From the NCBI RefSeq assembly GCF_000316665.1, contig NC_019678.1, forward strand, positions 7,039,001 to 7,103,000: a stretch of 64,000 nt of DNA. Reading direction: 5' to 3'. The stretch is from Rivularia sp. PCC 7116. GTDB lineage: Bacteria > Cyanobacteriota > Cyanobacteriia > Cyanobacteriales > Nostocaceae. Numbering within the stretch: position 1 is the stretch's first letter; each line of letters opens with the position of its first letter. The notes below the pieces were generated by a model. That model was given only the letters and a program-made list of their open reading frames with translations. It was not told the DNA's origin and did no database searches. Positions 34,667-43,129 of the stretch are shown here, piece after piece. The position numbers and the translations under genes are program-made.

Positions 34667-34712
34667 GCTTGCTTCGTTGTAAAAAATTAGTAATTTTTAC
34701 AACGAAGCAAGC
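34667..34712. repeat. Perfect 19-bp inverted repeat (hairpin)
   Basis: GCTTGCTTCGTTGTAAAAA (34667-34685) pairs without mismatch with TTTTTACAACGAAGCAAGC (34694-34712), loop of 8. It lies 21 bases past the stop of the AlgJ-like gene. There is no T-run after it, so it is either an unusual terminator or a repeat end. Confidence 0.75.
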
Positions 34713-34779
34713 CGTGGTCCAGAAGCGGAAAAAGCTGCGGAAATTCTTTAGTAAATGTATTTGGGAAGTAGTCACTGTC

Positions 34780-34998
34780 GATTTAATGGCTGGTGCTGTG
34801 AAAGGTAAATATGCATCGGAAGCGCTATTAATGGTAGAGAATTTCCGTGAAATGGTGATAGGAGAAACTACCTTAAAACCACCTTTAGAAAAACTCAATA
34901 TTATGCAAAGCGTGGCTCAATTCCCGATGCGGGTTAAATGCGTTACTTTGGCTTGGCATACTTTAAATAGTGCTTTGGTTGTGGACAAAGAAATGTAA
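34780..34998 (+). pseudogene. Truncated 3' copy of sufU
   Basis: From GATTTAATGGC at 34780 to the TAA at 34998 the DNA is close to identical (well above 80% by eye) to the 3' part of sufU from 31485. It encodes VDLMAGAVKGKYASEALLMV and continues through the LEKLNIMQSV and RVKCVTLAWHTL segments. The first three ligands (two Cys, Asp) are missing, so it cannot bind zinc or a cluster as SufU does. A frame open from 34669 would fuse 37 unrelated residues to it; I take this as chance. Confidence 0.8.
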
Positions 34999-35092
34999 AT
35001 ATTACAAATTAAGTATTTTTCCGCTGCTATTTAAATAATTAAGGTAGGACTCTGTTAGAAACACGGAATAAATATTTGCGAAAGCCATAACT

Positions 35093-35197
35093 TATACCCA
35101 TAAAATAAACTTTTATTAATTTTCGGGATTATCACTGCTTTTTTTATACCCATAAAATCAATTTTTGTAAATTTTCAGTATTATCACTGTATTTTTG
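35093..35197. repeat. Imperfect tandem duplication, 52-bp unit
   Basis: tatacccataaaat starts at 35093 and again at 35145; both units continue with a similar attttc-ggattatcactg segment. It lies in the leader of the di-heme cytochrome gene. Confidence 0.7.
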
Positions 35198-35234
35198 CTA
35201 AAAAAGAAGCAAAATCTCTTAAAGGTTTCTTGAT

Positions 35235-37361
35235 ATGGCATCATACAAAGTTAACCTGAAAAAAAACGTATTTAGAGGATTATATGCAAAGAAAGCCAGG
35301 ATATTTTTGTTAATTACTGTTTTTATCATGGCTTTTGCTGGTATTTTGCTATCAAATTGTTTGATGGGAACCCAGCCAGCTTTCGCTACGTTTCCTAAAA
35401 ATCGCTTTAGACTTCTACAGCCCGCTCCCACTCTACCAGTAGGTTATTATGACTATTTTGGACAACTACTTAGCCCTAGAAGAGCAGCCAGACTAGTTAG
35501 AAAAGAAGGATTAGATGCTCGAGATCCCATTTCCTACCAAAAAGTAGGTGCTGTGGAAATTACTCAAGAATTAATCGACAAAGGAGAAGATATATTCCTC
35601 AATCGCAAGATTGGTGATGACTTTGGTTTGCAATCGGTATTTGGTTTTGCCCAAGGTTTTTCTACCATCGTGCCAGAAATCAGAACGGCAATTGGGCAGT
35701 TGGGTGGTAAACCAACTAACAACTTACAAATTACTCTTGAAAAAGATATAACATTAGGCAGTCGGACTTTCCCCTCTGGAACTGCTGTAAATACGGGTTT
35801 AAAAGTGGAAAGGGGAGGAAGTCTTCCCCTGGGATTTATTCCTGACAGTCAAACCGGGGCAATAGGTATTACCTGTGCGGCGTGTCATGCCATCCTCTCA
35901 GATGAAGGTGAACGATTGCTGGGAGTTCCCAATGGTCAACTTAACATTCCTTTGTTAATTGCATTGTCACCAAATACAGCTGCGGGGTTTGCACGGTTGA
36001 ACTTTGACCCCTTAGATCCACAATATCAAGGTAATGGTAAGACTATTATCGATAGCAAGGGTCAATCAGTAGAACTACCTGACCCTGTTCTTTTGGAAAC
36101 AGCCTTTGATGATGCTGTATTAGATGTACCTTCTGGTCATTTTGAGAGTTCGCCAGATGGAATCAATAACACCACTCAAATTCCTAGTTTGTTCACCTTT
36201 AAAAATAATCCTTACTTAGCTGATGGACAGTTTGCTGTGGGCCCATTTGCTGGACTCAGTGCAGTTAACAATGCTGTTCACTCTTCAGAAATTAATCTGT
36301 TGGCAGCTGCCCAATTGAGTGAAGAAACCCTCGGAATCGATCCAGAAGTTTATATTGGTACATTTCTGCAAAATGCTTTAGATCCAAGGTTACGTTTGCC
36401 GGATGGAGTAAAACCCTCGGAGTGGTTGCGACAGAAACAGCAAGAGTTGGGAGTTTTATTCGCAGAATTAGAAGACCAAATTCCTGCTCCTGGTGCAGGT
36501 GATTATCCCAATCTGCGTCCTAGTTTGGTTACGTACAATGGTTTAATTTTCTCCCCCAATAGTGAAAACCCTAATGACATTGCTAGTGGCAAATTCTTCT
36601 TTGCTAACAATGCCATGTCTGCTTTCCAAAATAGCTTAGTACCACCTGCCAACCGCACAAAGGAAAATTGGCAAGCCTTGAGAAGGGGTTCGGTGCAGCG
36701 GGGAGCAAGAGTATTTAGGAAAGCAAATTGTGCAACTTGCCATATCCCACCTTTCTTTACAGACAACCAAATTCATCCCATTAATGAAATTGGTACTAAC
36801 TCAGCCCGCGCTAAGTCTCGGTTGGAACTCAATGACTTGTTAGTAGAACCCAAGTTATACAGTTTTGATACTCCCGTTCCCATACCTGCCGGTGCAGAAG
36901 TGCTGGACGTTCCAACAGAAGGTGTCTCGGATACTCCCACAACTTTGCCCAAGGGTATATTACCGGATGGTGGTTATAAAACTACTTCCTTACGCGGTCT
37001 TTATTTGAGCGCACCCTATTTACATGATGGTGGTGTTGCAGTACGGCAAGGAAGTCTAGAAGTTACGCGTAATGGCAGATTTAGAGTTGTCGATCCTAGT
37101 GGTTTAGGGCTAACTGGCACTCTCAGTCAAGGTTTACCTGCTGATGCTGCTAGCAGCTTGCGTGCTTTATTAGACCGGGAACTCCGCGAACAAGTTATAC
37201 AAGCCAACAAAGCTAATCCCGCTTTAGATCCAGAACGGAGTAACCTGGATGGTACAGGTCATGAATTCTATGTAGATAGAGAGGCTGGGTTTAACTACAG
37301 GCAGCAAAAAGACCTGATTAATTTCTTGCTTGCACTCGATGATAACCCTGGCAGATTCTAA
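35235..37361 (+). CDS. Di-heme c-type cytochrome (peroxidase/MauG/RoxA-like superfamily)
   Basis: 708 aa. An N-terminal export signal (hydrophobic residues about 24-45, cleavage likely after AFA) is followed by a periplasmic or lumenal protein with two heme-c sites: CAACH at C214-H218 and CATCH at C499-H503. The 285-residue spacing and total length are larger than in ordinary CcpA peroxidases and nearer to the long di-heme oxygenase or peroxidase members such as RoxA (rubber oxygenase), but I cannot place it in a subgroup. The segments GGYKTTSLRGLYLSAPYLHDGGV near the C-terminus are typical of the di-heme peroxidase family. Transcribed alone; a 52-bp tandem duplication lies just upstream. Confidence 0.85.
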   Translation: MASYKVNLKKNVFRGLYAKKARIFLLITVFIMAFAGILLSNCLMGTQPAFATFPKNRFRLLQPAPTLPVGYYDYFGQLLSPRRAARLVRKEGLDARDPISYQKVGAVEITQELIDKGEDIFLNRKIGDDFGLQSVFGFAQGFSTIVPEIRTAIGQLGGKPTNNLQITLEKDITLGSRTFPSGTAVNTGLKVERGGSLPLGFIPDSQTGAIGITCAACHAILSDEGERLLGVPNGQLNIPLLIALSPNTAAGFARLNFDPLDPQYQGNGKTIIDSKGQSVELPDPVLLETAFDDAVLDVPSGHFESSPDGINNTTQIPSLFTFKNNPYLADGQFAVGPFAGLSAVNNAVHSSEINLLAAAQLSEETLGIDPEVYIGTFLQNALDPRLRLPDGVKPSEWLRQKQQELGVLFAELEDQIPAPGAGDYPNLRPSLVTYNGLIFSPNSENPNDIASGKFFFANNAMSAFQNSLVPPANRTKENWQALRRGSVQRGARVFRKANCATCHIPPFFTDNQIHPINEIGTNSARAKSRLELNDLLVEPKLYSFDTPVPIPAGAEVLDVPTEGVSDTPTTLPKGILPDGGYKTTSLRGLYLSAPYLHDGGVAVRQGSLEVTRNGRFRVVDPSGLGLTGTLSQGLPADAASSLRALLDRELREQVIQANKANPALDPERSNLDGTGHEFYVDREAGFNYRQQKDLINFLLALDDNPGRF

Positions 37362-37364
37362 ATA

Positions 37365-37388
37365 AAACCCCATAAATCTACGGGGTTT
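37365..37388 (+). terminator. Hairpin after the cytochrome gene
   Basis: AAACCCC (37365-37371) pairs with GGGGTTT (37382-37388), 10-nt loop, directly after the stop codon. The T-run is short. Confidence 0.5.
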
Positions 37389-37755
37389 GAGTCGCAACCG
37401 CGTAGGCTTTACACAAACATTCATATGCGGCTTAAAGGAATTCCCTTAAATGAGCAAAAACATCCATAACGGTTGCTTGATATAACCAGGACTTACGCAA
37501 TTGTCATAATAACTGGCTGGTGCGTGACACTGAAAATATTGTTACTACGTTCGCAGTTGCTCAAAGTGTCACAGCACCCTACAAGAAGAATGTGCCGGTT
37601 GCGTAAGTCCTAATAACAAGGGTATTCCTTTTTTTATTTTTCTAATCTTCGACTTTAACGCAAAGGAACGCAAAGGTATACGCAAAGGGACACAGAGTTT
37701 TTCTCATATGTTAAACAATTCTCATTACAACAGAAAAAGTATTGCAAAACATGAT
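37389..37755. other. Non-coding convergent interval with MITE
   Basis: Between the convergent cytochrome and flavoprotein genes. It holds the MITE-like element at 37488-37611; the rest has no gene. Confidence 0.5.
37488..37611 (-). repeat. MITE-like element, about 125-bp family, reverse copy
   Basis: AGGACTTACGCAA at 37488 is matched by its inverse, TTGCGTAAGTCCT, ending at 37611. Inside, ggtgcgtgacactgaaaat and caaagtgtcacagcacccta are the reverse complement of the interior of the copies at 52136 and 57509. Confidence 0.85.
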
Positions 37756-39300
37756 TTAAGAAAACTTATTCAAAAATCCTAAAAGCTTCCTTGTCCCATC
37801 AGTCAACTTAGTCCGCTTATAAGCATCAGCAGCTTTTTTAATTCCTTCTGCTTGTGTTGGATAAGGATGAATTACACCGCTTAATTTATTCATGCCAATT
37901 CCATTGACAATTGCCGTAGTTACCTCAGAAATACTTTCACCAGCGTGAGAAGACACTATAGTTGCACCAAGAATTTGATCGGTACCTTGTTTCAAGTGAA
38001 CTTTAACAAAGCCTTCGGTTTCACCGTCGGTAATTGCTCTATCTACATCTTCATAATCTATCTTAATAGTATTAACTTCCAAACCCTTCTCACGCGCTTC
38101 GTTTTCGTACATACCTACGTGAGCAATTTCTGGATCGGTAAATGTTACCCAAGGTATAACTAAATCGCTGAGTTTTTTACGTCCCAAACCGAAGGGAGCG
38201 AATAAAGCATTTTGAATTACAATTCTTGCTGTTGCATCTGCCATGTGAGTAAATTTCTGGCTTAAGCAAATATCTCCCACTGCAAAAATCTTAGGATTTG
38301 TTGTTACCAAGTTATCGTTAACTGTTACCCCTTTACTGTCATATTCAACGCCAACAGTTTCTAAATTTAAGCCTTCTACATTTGGGGTTCTTCCCGCACC
38401 GACTAAAATTTCATCTACAACAATAGAACCTTTTGTGCCATTGCTGGTGTAGTAAATTTTTTTACCTTCCGAAGTGCTTTCAACTCGTTCTATTTGAGAA
38501 CTTAAAATTAAGCCGACTTTTTCTTTTTGAAATACCTTTTGGACAATTTCCGCAGCGTCGCTATCCTCTTTATTTAAAATATGAGAACCGCGATGCAGAA
38601 TTGTTACTTCACTACCAAAACGGTTGAAAGATTGAGCTAATTCACAACCGATGGGACCACCACCAATTATTGCCAAACGTCGCGGTAATTGAGTTAGGCT
38701 AAATACAGTTTCATTGGTAAGATATCCGGCTTCTTTCATACCGGGAATATCCAGTTGTGTTGCTCTCGCTCCCGTAGCGATTACAGCTTTTTTAAACTTA
38801 AGTTTTTTACCAGCAACTTCAATCGTATCCCCACTAATAAAACTTGCCGTACCCAAAAATACATCCATACCAATATTGCTAAAGCGCTCAACCGAATCAA
38901 TGGGGCTGATATCCGCTCTGATTCGCCGCATCCGTTCCATAACTGCGGGAAAATCGACTTCTACCTCTTGAGGAACAACAACTCCGTACTCCTTCGCATT
39001 CCACATTTCACCGACAACGCGAGCAGAGCGAATCAAACTTTTTGAAGGAACGCAACCAACATTAGTACAATCCCCACCCATCAAATGCTTTTCAATCAAA
39101 GCTACTTTCAAACCTACATTCAAACCAGCCGCACCCGCAGAAGTTACTAAACCTCCTGCACCTGCACCAATTACAACCAAATCGTAACAGTCAACAGGTT
39201 CGGGATTTTTCCAATCATTAGGATGTAAGTTCGCAATCAATCTTTGATTGTGTTCATCCATCGGAGGAATAACTACTCTTTCAAACGCTGAATTAGACAT
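37756..39300 (-). CDS. Mercuric-reductase-like pyridine nucleotide-disulfide oxidoreductase
   Basis: 514 aa from the ATG at 39300 (MSNSAFERVVIP). A longer frame from 39348 only adds residues translated from TTACCAA tandem repeats and is rejected. The FAD motif is LVVIGAGAGGLVTSAGAAGL. The redox-active disulfide is GGDCTNVGCVPSKSL (C-x4-C), NAD(P) motif LAIIGGGPIGCELAQSF, second FAD motif NPKIFAVGDICL, and the C-terminal dimerisation domain ends with the catalytic His in GVIHPYPTQAEGI. The heavy-metal-binding N-terminal domain and C-terminal vicinal cysteines of true MerA are absent, so mercury is not implied. Two TVP38-type genes and a glycosyltransferase follow upstream on the same strand. 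Confidence 0.9.
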   Translation of the reverse strand: MSNSAFERVVIPPMDEHNQRLIANLHPNDWKNPEPVDCYDLVVIGAGAGGLVTSAGAAGLNVGLKVALIEKHLMGGDCTNVGCVPSKSLIRSARVVGEMWNAKEYGVVVPQEVEVDFPAVMERMRRIRADISPIDSVERFSNIGMDVFLGTASFISGDTIEVAGKKLKFKKAVIATGARATQLDIPGMKEAGYLTNETVFSLTQLPRRLAIIGGGPIGCELAQSFNRFGSEVTILHRGSHILNKEDSDAAEIVQKVFQKEKVGLILSSQIERVESTSEGKKIYYTSNGTKGSIVVDEILVGAGRTPNVEGLNLETVGVEYDSKGVTVNDNLVTTNPKIFAVGDICLSQKFTHMADATARIVIQNALFAPFGLGRKKLSDLVIPWVTFTDPEIAHVGMYENEAREKGLEVNTIKIDYEDVDRAITDGETEGFVKVHLKQGTDQILGATIVSSHAGESISEVTTAIVNGIGMNKLSGVIHPYPTQAEGIKKAADAYKRTKLTDGTRKLLGFLNKFS

Positions 39301-39302
39301 GA

Positions 39303-39376
39303 TTAATGGTAATTGGTAATTGGTAATTGGTAATCGGGCATTGGGCATTGGTAACTACTCACTGTTCACTGTTCAC
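39303..39376. repeat. Short tandem repeats (TTGGTAA, CATTGGG, CTGTTCA)
   Basis: Four TTGGTAA-type heptamers, two GGCATTG units and CACTGTT units fill the gap between the flavoprotein start and the TVP38 stop. Confidence 0.85.
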
Positions 39377-40106
39377 CGATACTTGTTGATTCATTCAAAG
39401 CTTTTCTAGCTACTTTAGTAACGTAAAGGGTAACTGCAACTGTAGCGATAAAACCGATGATACGAATTGCCCAAACGACAGTCGGATTGCTCGGTTGATC
39501 TCCAGTTCCAATTGTGGCGATGTTACCAGCTAAAGAACCCAAATAAACATACATGATAGTTCCGGGAAGAATACCGATAGTTCCTAAAATATAGTCTTTC
39601 AAAGAAACTCCAGTAACGCCATAAGCGTAGTTTAATAAGTTAAAAGGAAATACTGGAGAAAGTCTAGTTAATAACACAATTTTTAAACCTTCTCTGCCCA
39701 CAGCATCATCAACTGCGGCAAATTTTTCATTTCCAGCGATTTTCTTAGAAACCCAACCCCTAGCAATATATCGTCCAACCAAAAATGCTGCGATCGCGCC
39801 AATTGTTGCACCAATAAAAACGTACACCGAACCTAGAAATACACCAAAAACTACCCCCGCACCCAAAGTTAAAATCGAGCCTGGTAAAAAAGCAACGGTA
39901 GCAACGATGTAAAGTAACATGAAGGCGATTCCACCAACCGTGCCTTGCTCGTTAATCCATTCCAAAGCATTTTTCAGCCATAATTGAGGATTAAAACCTT
40001 GTGCATTACTAGCAGTTTCCTGAGCCAAAGCTGGATTAGTATTTAATAGGATTACAATACCAAAGGTAGCTACAGCAAACAAACTCAATCGAGAAAACTT
40101 ATTCAT
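39366..40106 (-). CDS. TVP38/TMEM64 (DedA-like) membrane protein 1
   Basis: 246 aa. An N-terminal signal-like helix (residues 8-28, ALA) is followed by about five helices. The family core is FLPGSILTLGAGVVFGVFLGSVYVFIGATIGA and the second re-entrant segment is LTRLSPVFPFNLLNYAYGVTGVSLKDYILGTIGILPGTIMYVYLGSLAG. TVP38/DedA proteins are lipid scramblases or transporters; in cyanobacteria this type is often found with a mercuric-reductase-like flavoprotein, as here. The neighbour at 40281-40985 is a close paralogue. TTAGTTG/TTAGTTA tandem repeats abut the start. Confidence 0.88.
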   Translation of the reverse strand: MNKFSRLSLFAVATFGIVILLNTNPALAQETASNAQGFNPQLWLKNALEWINEQGTVGGIAFMLLYIVATVAFLPGSILTLGAGVVFGVFLGSVYVFIGATIGAIAAFLVGRYIARGWVSKKIAGNEKFAAVDDAVGREGLKIVLLTRLSPVFPFNLLNYAYGVTGVSLKDYILGTIGILPGTIMYVYLGSLAGNIATIGTGDQPSNPTVVWAIRIIGFIATVAVTLYVTKVARKALNESTSIGEQ

Positions 40107-40109
40107 AAT

Positions 40110-40160
40110 TTTAGTTATTAGTGTTTAGTTATTAGTTGTTAGTTGTTAGTTGTTAGTTTT
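40110..40160. repeat. Short tandem repeats (TTAGTTG/TTAGTTA)
   Basis: Five or six TTAGTTA/TTAGTTG heptamers directly upstream of the TVP38 start codon. Confidence 0.8.
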
Positions 40161-40280
40161 TATTTCTTAAAATAGTTCGTAATGATAATTTATAAAAACT
40201 GATGTAGCTAAAGCATCTTGCTTCCTAATTATTCAAATTGTTAATGCCCAATGCCCAATGCCCAATCTCCAATTTGCTGA

Positions 40281-40985
40281 TTAATTCATACTTTCTTTTA
40301 AAGCTTTTTTAGCAACTTTAGCAACGTAAATAGTTACAAAAATCGTAGCTATAAATCCAAATCCTTGTAAAAGTAACTGAATATATTGTGCTTCCTGACT
40401 TTTTGGAATTGATGGATTATTTATGGCGATATGACCTATGATTGAACCCATGTAAACATACATTACAGTTCCAGGAATCATACCAATAGAGCCGAGAATA
40501 TAATCTTTTAGAGATACTTGGGTAACTCCGAAAGCATAATTTAATAAATTAAACGGAAAGATTGGAGATAAGCGAGTTAAAAAAACGATTTTAAATCCAT
40601 TCTTCGCCACTGCTTTATCTATGGCTTTAAATTTTGGCTTATTACCTATTTGCTTACATACCCAATCCCGCGATATGTAACGTCCCACCAAAAAAGCAAA
40701 TGTTGCACCTATAGTTGCTGCAATTAATACATATATTGAACCCCAAAGTAAACCAAACAAACAACCTCCTTTTAAAGTTAACAAGGAACCCGGAATAAAT
40801 AGCAATGTTGCAATGTTATAGATGACTATAAATGCAACCGGTGCTAACCAACCGAGACTATCAACCCACAATAGAGATTGATGAAAATGTCCTTGTAAAT
40901 TAAAATGATTACCAACAATGATTAGGAATGCAATTAAGCAACCTATCGATACCGGTTTAAGAAAGCGTTTATACTGGTTTTTCAT
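40281..40985 (-). CDS. TVP38/TMEM64 (DedA-like) membrane protein 2
   Basis: 234 aa, close paralogue of the protein encoded at 39366-40106: LLFIPGSLLTLKGGCLFGLLWGSIYVLIAATIGATFAFLVGRYI and LTRLSPIFPFNLLNYAFGVTQVSLKDYILGSIGMIPGTVMYVYMGS are nearly the same in both. The N-terminus lacks the cleavable signal of its sister. A tandem duplication is likely. Both could form a heteromeric scramblase or transporter (inference). The gap to the sister gene holds ATGCCCA heptamers near 40240-40266. Confidence 0.88.
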   Translation of the reverse strand: MKNQYKRFLKPVSIGCLIAFLIIVGNHFNLQGHFHQSLLWVDSLGWLAPVAFIVIYNIATLLFIPGSLLTLKGGCLFGLLWGSIYVLIAATIGATFAFLVGRYISRDWVCKQIGNKPKFKAIDKAVAKNGFKIVFLTRLSPIFPFNLLNYAFGVTQVSLKDYILGSIGMIPGTVMYVYMGSIIGHIAINNPSIPKSQEAQYIQLLLQGFGFIATIFVTIYVAKVAKKALKESMN

Positions 40986-41102
40986 GGGAATCCTAAAACG
41001 TCAAAGGTTAGAGGTTAAAGGTCAAAGGTGAAATTTTATTACTTTTAACTGCTAATTCCTAACTCCTAACTTCTAACTTAAGCTACTAACCTGAGAATCA
41101 GC

Positions 41103-41867
41103 TTAATGCTTTATTAGTTTTTCTCCACGATACCAGCGGCGAATTCTTGCAGGTGAAACTCCCAGAAAATAAGCAATGATTACAATTTGATTTATCAAAG
41201 TTGTTTGCAATATCCCTTTTTTCAACCAGCGACGGGGTGAAGTAATTACTGATACTGGAATTAAAGTAATATTACCTGTTTTTTGAAGTTGGCGTATCAG
41301 TTCAAAATCCTCCATAATAGGCAATTCAGGAAAACCGCCAATGTAATTAAATTTATCTTTTGTGATAAAAATTGCTTGGTCGCCGTAAGGCATTTTAAAT
41401 AATCTAGAACGCCATTTTACTCCCCATTCGACTAATCGTAAACCTATATTTGCTGCATTAATTCTTAAAGCAAAGGCACCCGCTACGGTTGATGGTTGTT
41501 GCATTGCAGTACGAATCATGCCGTCGAAATTAGCTGGTAAAAGAGTATCGGCATGAAGAAACAATAAGATATCACCCTTTGCATTCTTTGCGCCTGCATT
41601 CATTTGACTAGCGCGATTTTTATAACCCGAAATAACTTTCACGCCTAGAGACTCAGCAATATCAACTGTATTATCATCAGAGCCACCATCAACGACAATA
41701 ACTTCTACATTAGTACTTGTTTGGGTACTAACTAAGGTAGCTTTGAGATTTTTCGATTCGTTTAGAGTAGGAATAATAACCGAAATTTTTGCCGTAGCTA
41801 TGGTTTGACTCCCATTTACAGAAAGCAAACATTTTTTTTCTTGCAGAGCGGTTTGTTTGTAAATCAT
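41103..41867 (-). CDS. Family 2 glycosyltransferase, TIGR04283-like
   Basis: 254 aa. The GT-A fold is recognised by ISVIIPTLNESKNLKATL (residues 29-46), VEVIVVDGGSDDNTVDIAES, and the DXD-like FLHADTLLPANF. The later GAFALRINA and MEDFELIRQLQKTG segments are typical of the TIGR04283 group, often annotated as arsenosugar-biosynthesis glycosyltransferase. The partner radical-SAM enzyme ArsS and methyltransferase ArsM are not in the window, so that role is only suggested. It is upstream of the two TVP38 genes on the same strand, gap 117 bases. Confidence 0.85.
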   Translation of the reverse strand: MIYKQTALQEKKCLLSVNGSQTIATAKISVIIPTLNESKNLKATLVSTQTSTNVEVIVVDGGSDDNTVDIAESLGVKVISGYKNRASQMNAGAKNAKGDILLFLHADTLLPANFDGMIRTAMQQPSTVAGAFALRINAANIGLRLVEWGVKWRSRLFKMPYGDQAIFITKDKFNYIGGFPELPIMEDFELIRQLQKTGNITLIPVSVITSPRRWLKKGILQTTLINQIVIIAYFLGVSPARIRRWYRGEKLIKH

Positions 41868-42472
41868 TTAAGTAATATACATGAAAGAATAATGATTAAG
41901 ATGCCAATATAAGGCTCCAAAGAAATAACGTCAAAATTTACTTGATTCGTTTGATTCACCATGCTGTAGTTATTCCCCAAACAAAGTTAAAGAATATTAC
42001 AAAGATTGGTATCGTGTTTCCTAATTCAATACCGAAAATTCCTTTATCAGTTTTCAAAGGCAATACCAAAAAAGTTGAATTATTGTTGGCAATAGACTTA
42101 GTAAAATACCTTAGTTCCAATTCTGTATGAGGCTGCGCTAAATCACCCATGTCCTTACGGACACGCTCCGCTAACAATCTGGCTATGGTGGGGCTACTGA
42201 AACAAAGCCCACCTGCGTGGGCTTTCATAGGGACGCATCTTTATAAAGAAATGGTGTTAGTTCCAAAAATATTTTTTCTTTGCTTCGCAGACAATTTTTT
42301 TCTAGTTTTCATTATGTGTAATCAGATGCACAATCAATCTATCATTAATTATGAATTGCAATCCTGAAAATGAGATGAGTCTGTTATTAGAATTTGATGA
42401 ATTAACGAAAGCTATGATAATAAGTTTTCTACAATACTTTTTATATTTTTTTAATATATTCTACTATATATA
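41868..42472. other. Non-coding interval with MITE
   Basis: 600 bases between two minus-strand genes. Contains the repeat at about 42115-42256. Short frames on both strands around 41942-42367 run through the repeat and have no coding character. Confidence 0.5.
42115..42256. repeat. MITE-like repeat, copy 2 of the 1274 family
   Basis: CCAATTCTGTATGAGGCTGC at the left and CGCATCTTTATAAAGAAATG at the right, as in copy 1. The 10-mer TTAGTTCCAA occurs on both sides (42111-42120 and 42257-42266), which looks like a target-site duplication. The interior holds 'gggctactgaaacaaagccc'. Confidence 0.8.
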
Positions 42473-43129
42473 TTAATTATTTAAAAACTGACTAAATGAA
42501 TTAGCAAAAATAGCTGCTTGAGTTCTATCTCTGAGGTTTAACCTAGTTAAAATGCTGGTAACGTGATTTTTAACGGTTCTTTCCGAGATAAATAATTGTT
42601 GAGCGATTTCTTTATTACTCGCACCGCTAGAAATTAAATGTAAAACTTCTTTTTCTCTGGGGGTAAGTTCTTCTAACTCTTGAGGTGGATTAGTCTTTTT
42701 TTTGGTTACTATTTCGGGTGTAGAAGTGATAATTTTCTCGAATAAACCAGGTCCTAAATGGGTATGTCCTGCATGTACTAAACGAATTGCATTTGCTAAT
42801 GGTTCTAATGGTGTATCTTTGAGTAAATAACCTTTTGCGCCGAATTGCATTCCTTGAGAAATATATTCGTCATCATCAAAAGTCGTTAAAATTAATATTT
42901 TAACTTGCGAAAATTGTTGAATAATTGCTTTTGTTGCTGCAATACCATCCATTATTGGCATTCTTACATCCATTAATACCATATCTGGATGCAAAGCTTC
43001 GACTTGAGATATTGCTTGCTTACCGTTTTCTGCTTCTCCAACTACTTCAAAATCGGGTTGAGATTCCAGCAAGCTTTTGATACCTTGACGAATAATTTCT
43101 TGGTCATCTACTAATAACAGACGCACCAT
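42473..43129 (-). CDS. NarL/LiaR-type response regulator
   Basis: 218 aa from the ATG at 43127-43129. The upstream gene's TAA shares its last base with this ATG (TAATG), so translation is coupled; the longer frame reaching 43171 is less likely. Receiver domain: D8/D9 acidic pocket (LLLVDDQE), phosphoacceptor D54 in VLMDVRMP, K in YLLKDTPL. The LuxR-type helix-turn-helix is TPREKEVLHLISSGASNKEIAQQL with RTVKNHVTSIL. It is the output partner of the kinase encoded just upstream, and probably controls the divergent operon at 44663-48886. Confidence 0.93.
   Translation of the reverse strand: MVRLLLVDDQEIIRQGIKSLLESQPDFEVVGEAENGKQAISQVEALHPDMVLMDVRMPIMDGIAATKAIIQQFSQVKILILTTFDDDEYISQGMQFGAKGYLLKDTPLEPLANAIRLVHAGHTHLGPGLFEKIITSTPEIVTKKKTNPPQELEELTPREKEVLHLISSGASNKEIAQQLFISERTVKNHVTSILTRLNLRDRTQAAIFANSFSQFLNN

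Noticed and set aside
34669-34779. Possible N-terminus for the second sufU copy
   Set aside because: The 37 residues are unrelated to SufU and read through half of a perfect inverted repeat; treated as chance open frame.
37756-39300. Mercury detoxification role
   Set aside because: No heavy-metal-associated domain, no C-terminal vicinal cysteines and no merR/merT genes nearby.
39301-39348. N-terminal extension of the mercuric-reductase-like protein (MPNARLPITNYQLPLI)
   Set aside because: These residues are the translation of TTACCAA and related tandem repeats; the MSNSAF start at 39300 begins the conserved protein.
41942-42367. Small frames on both strands
   Set aside because: They run through the MITE-like repeat and have low-complexity composition.
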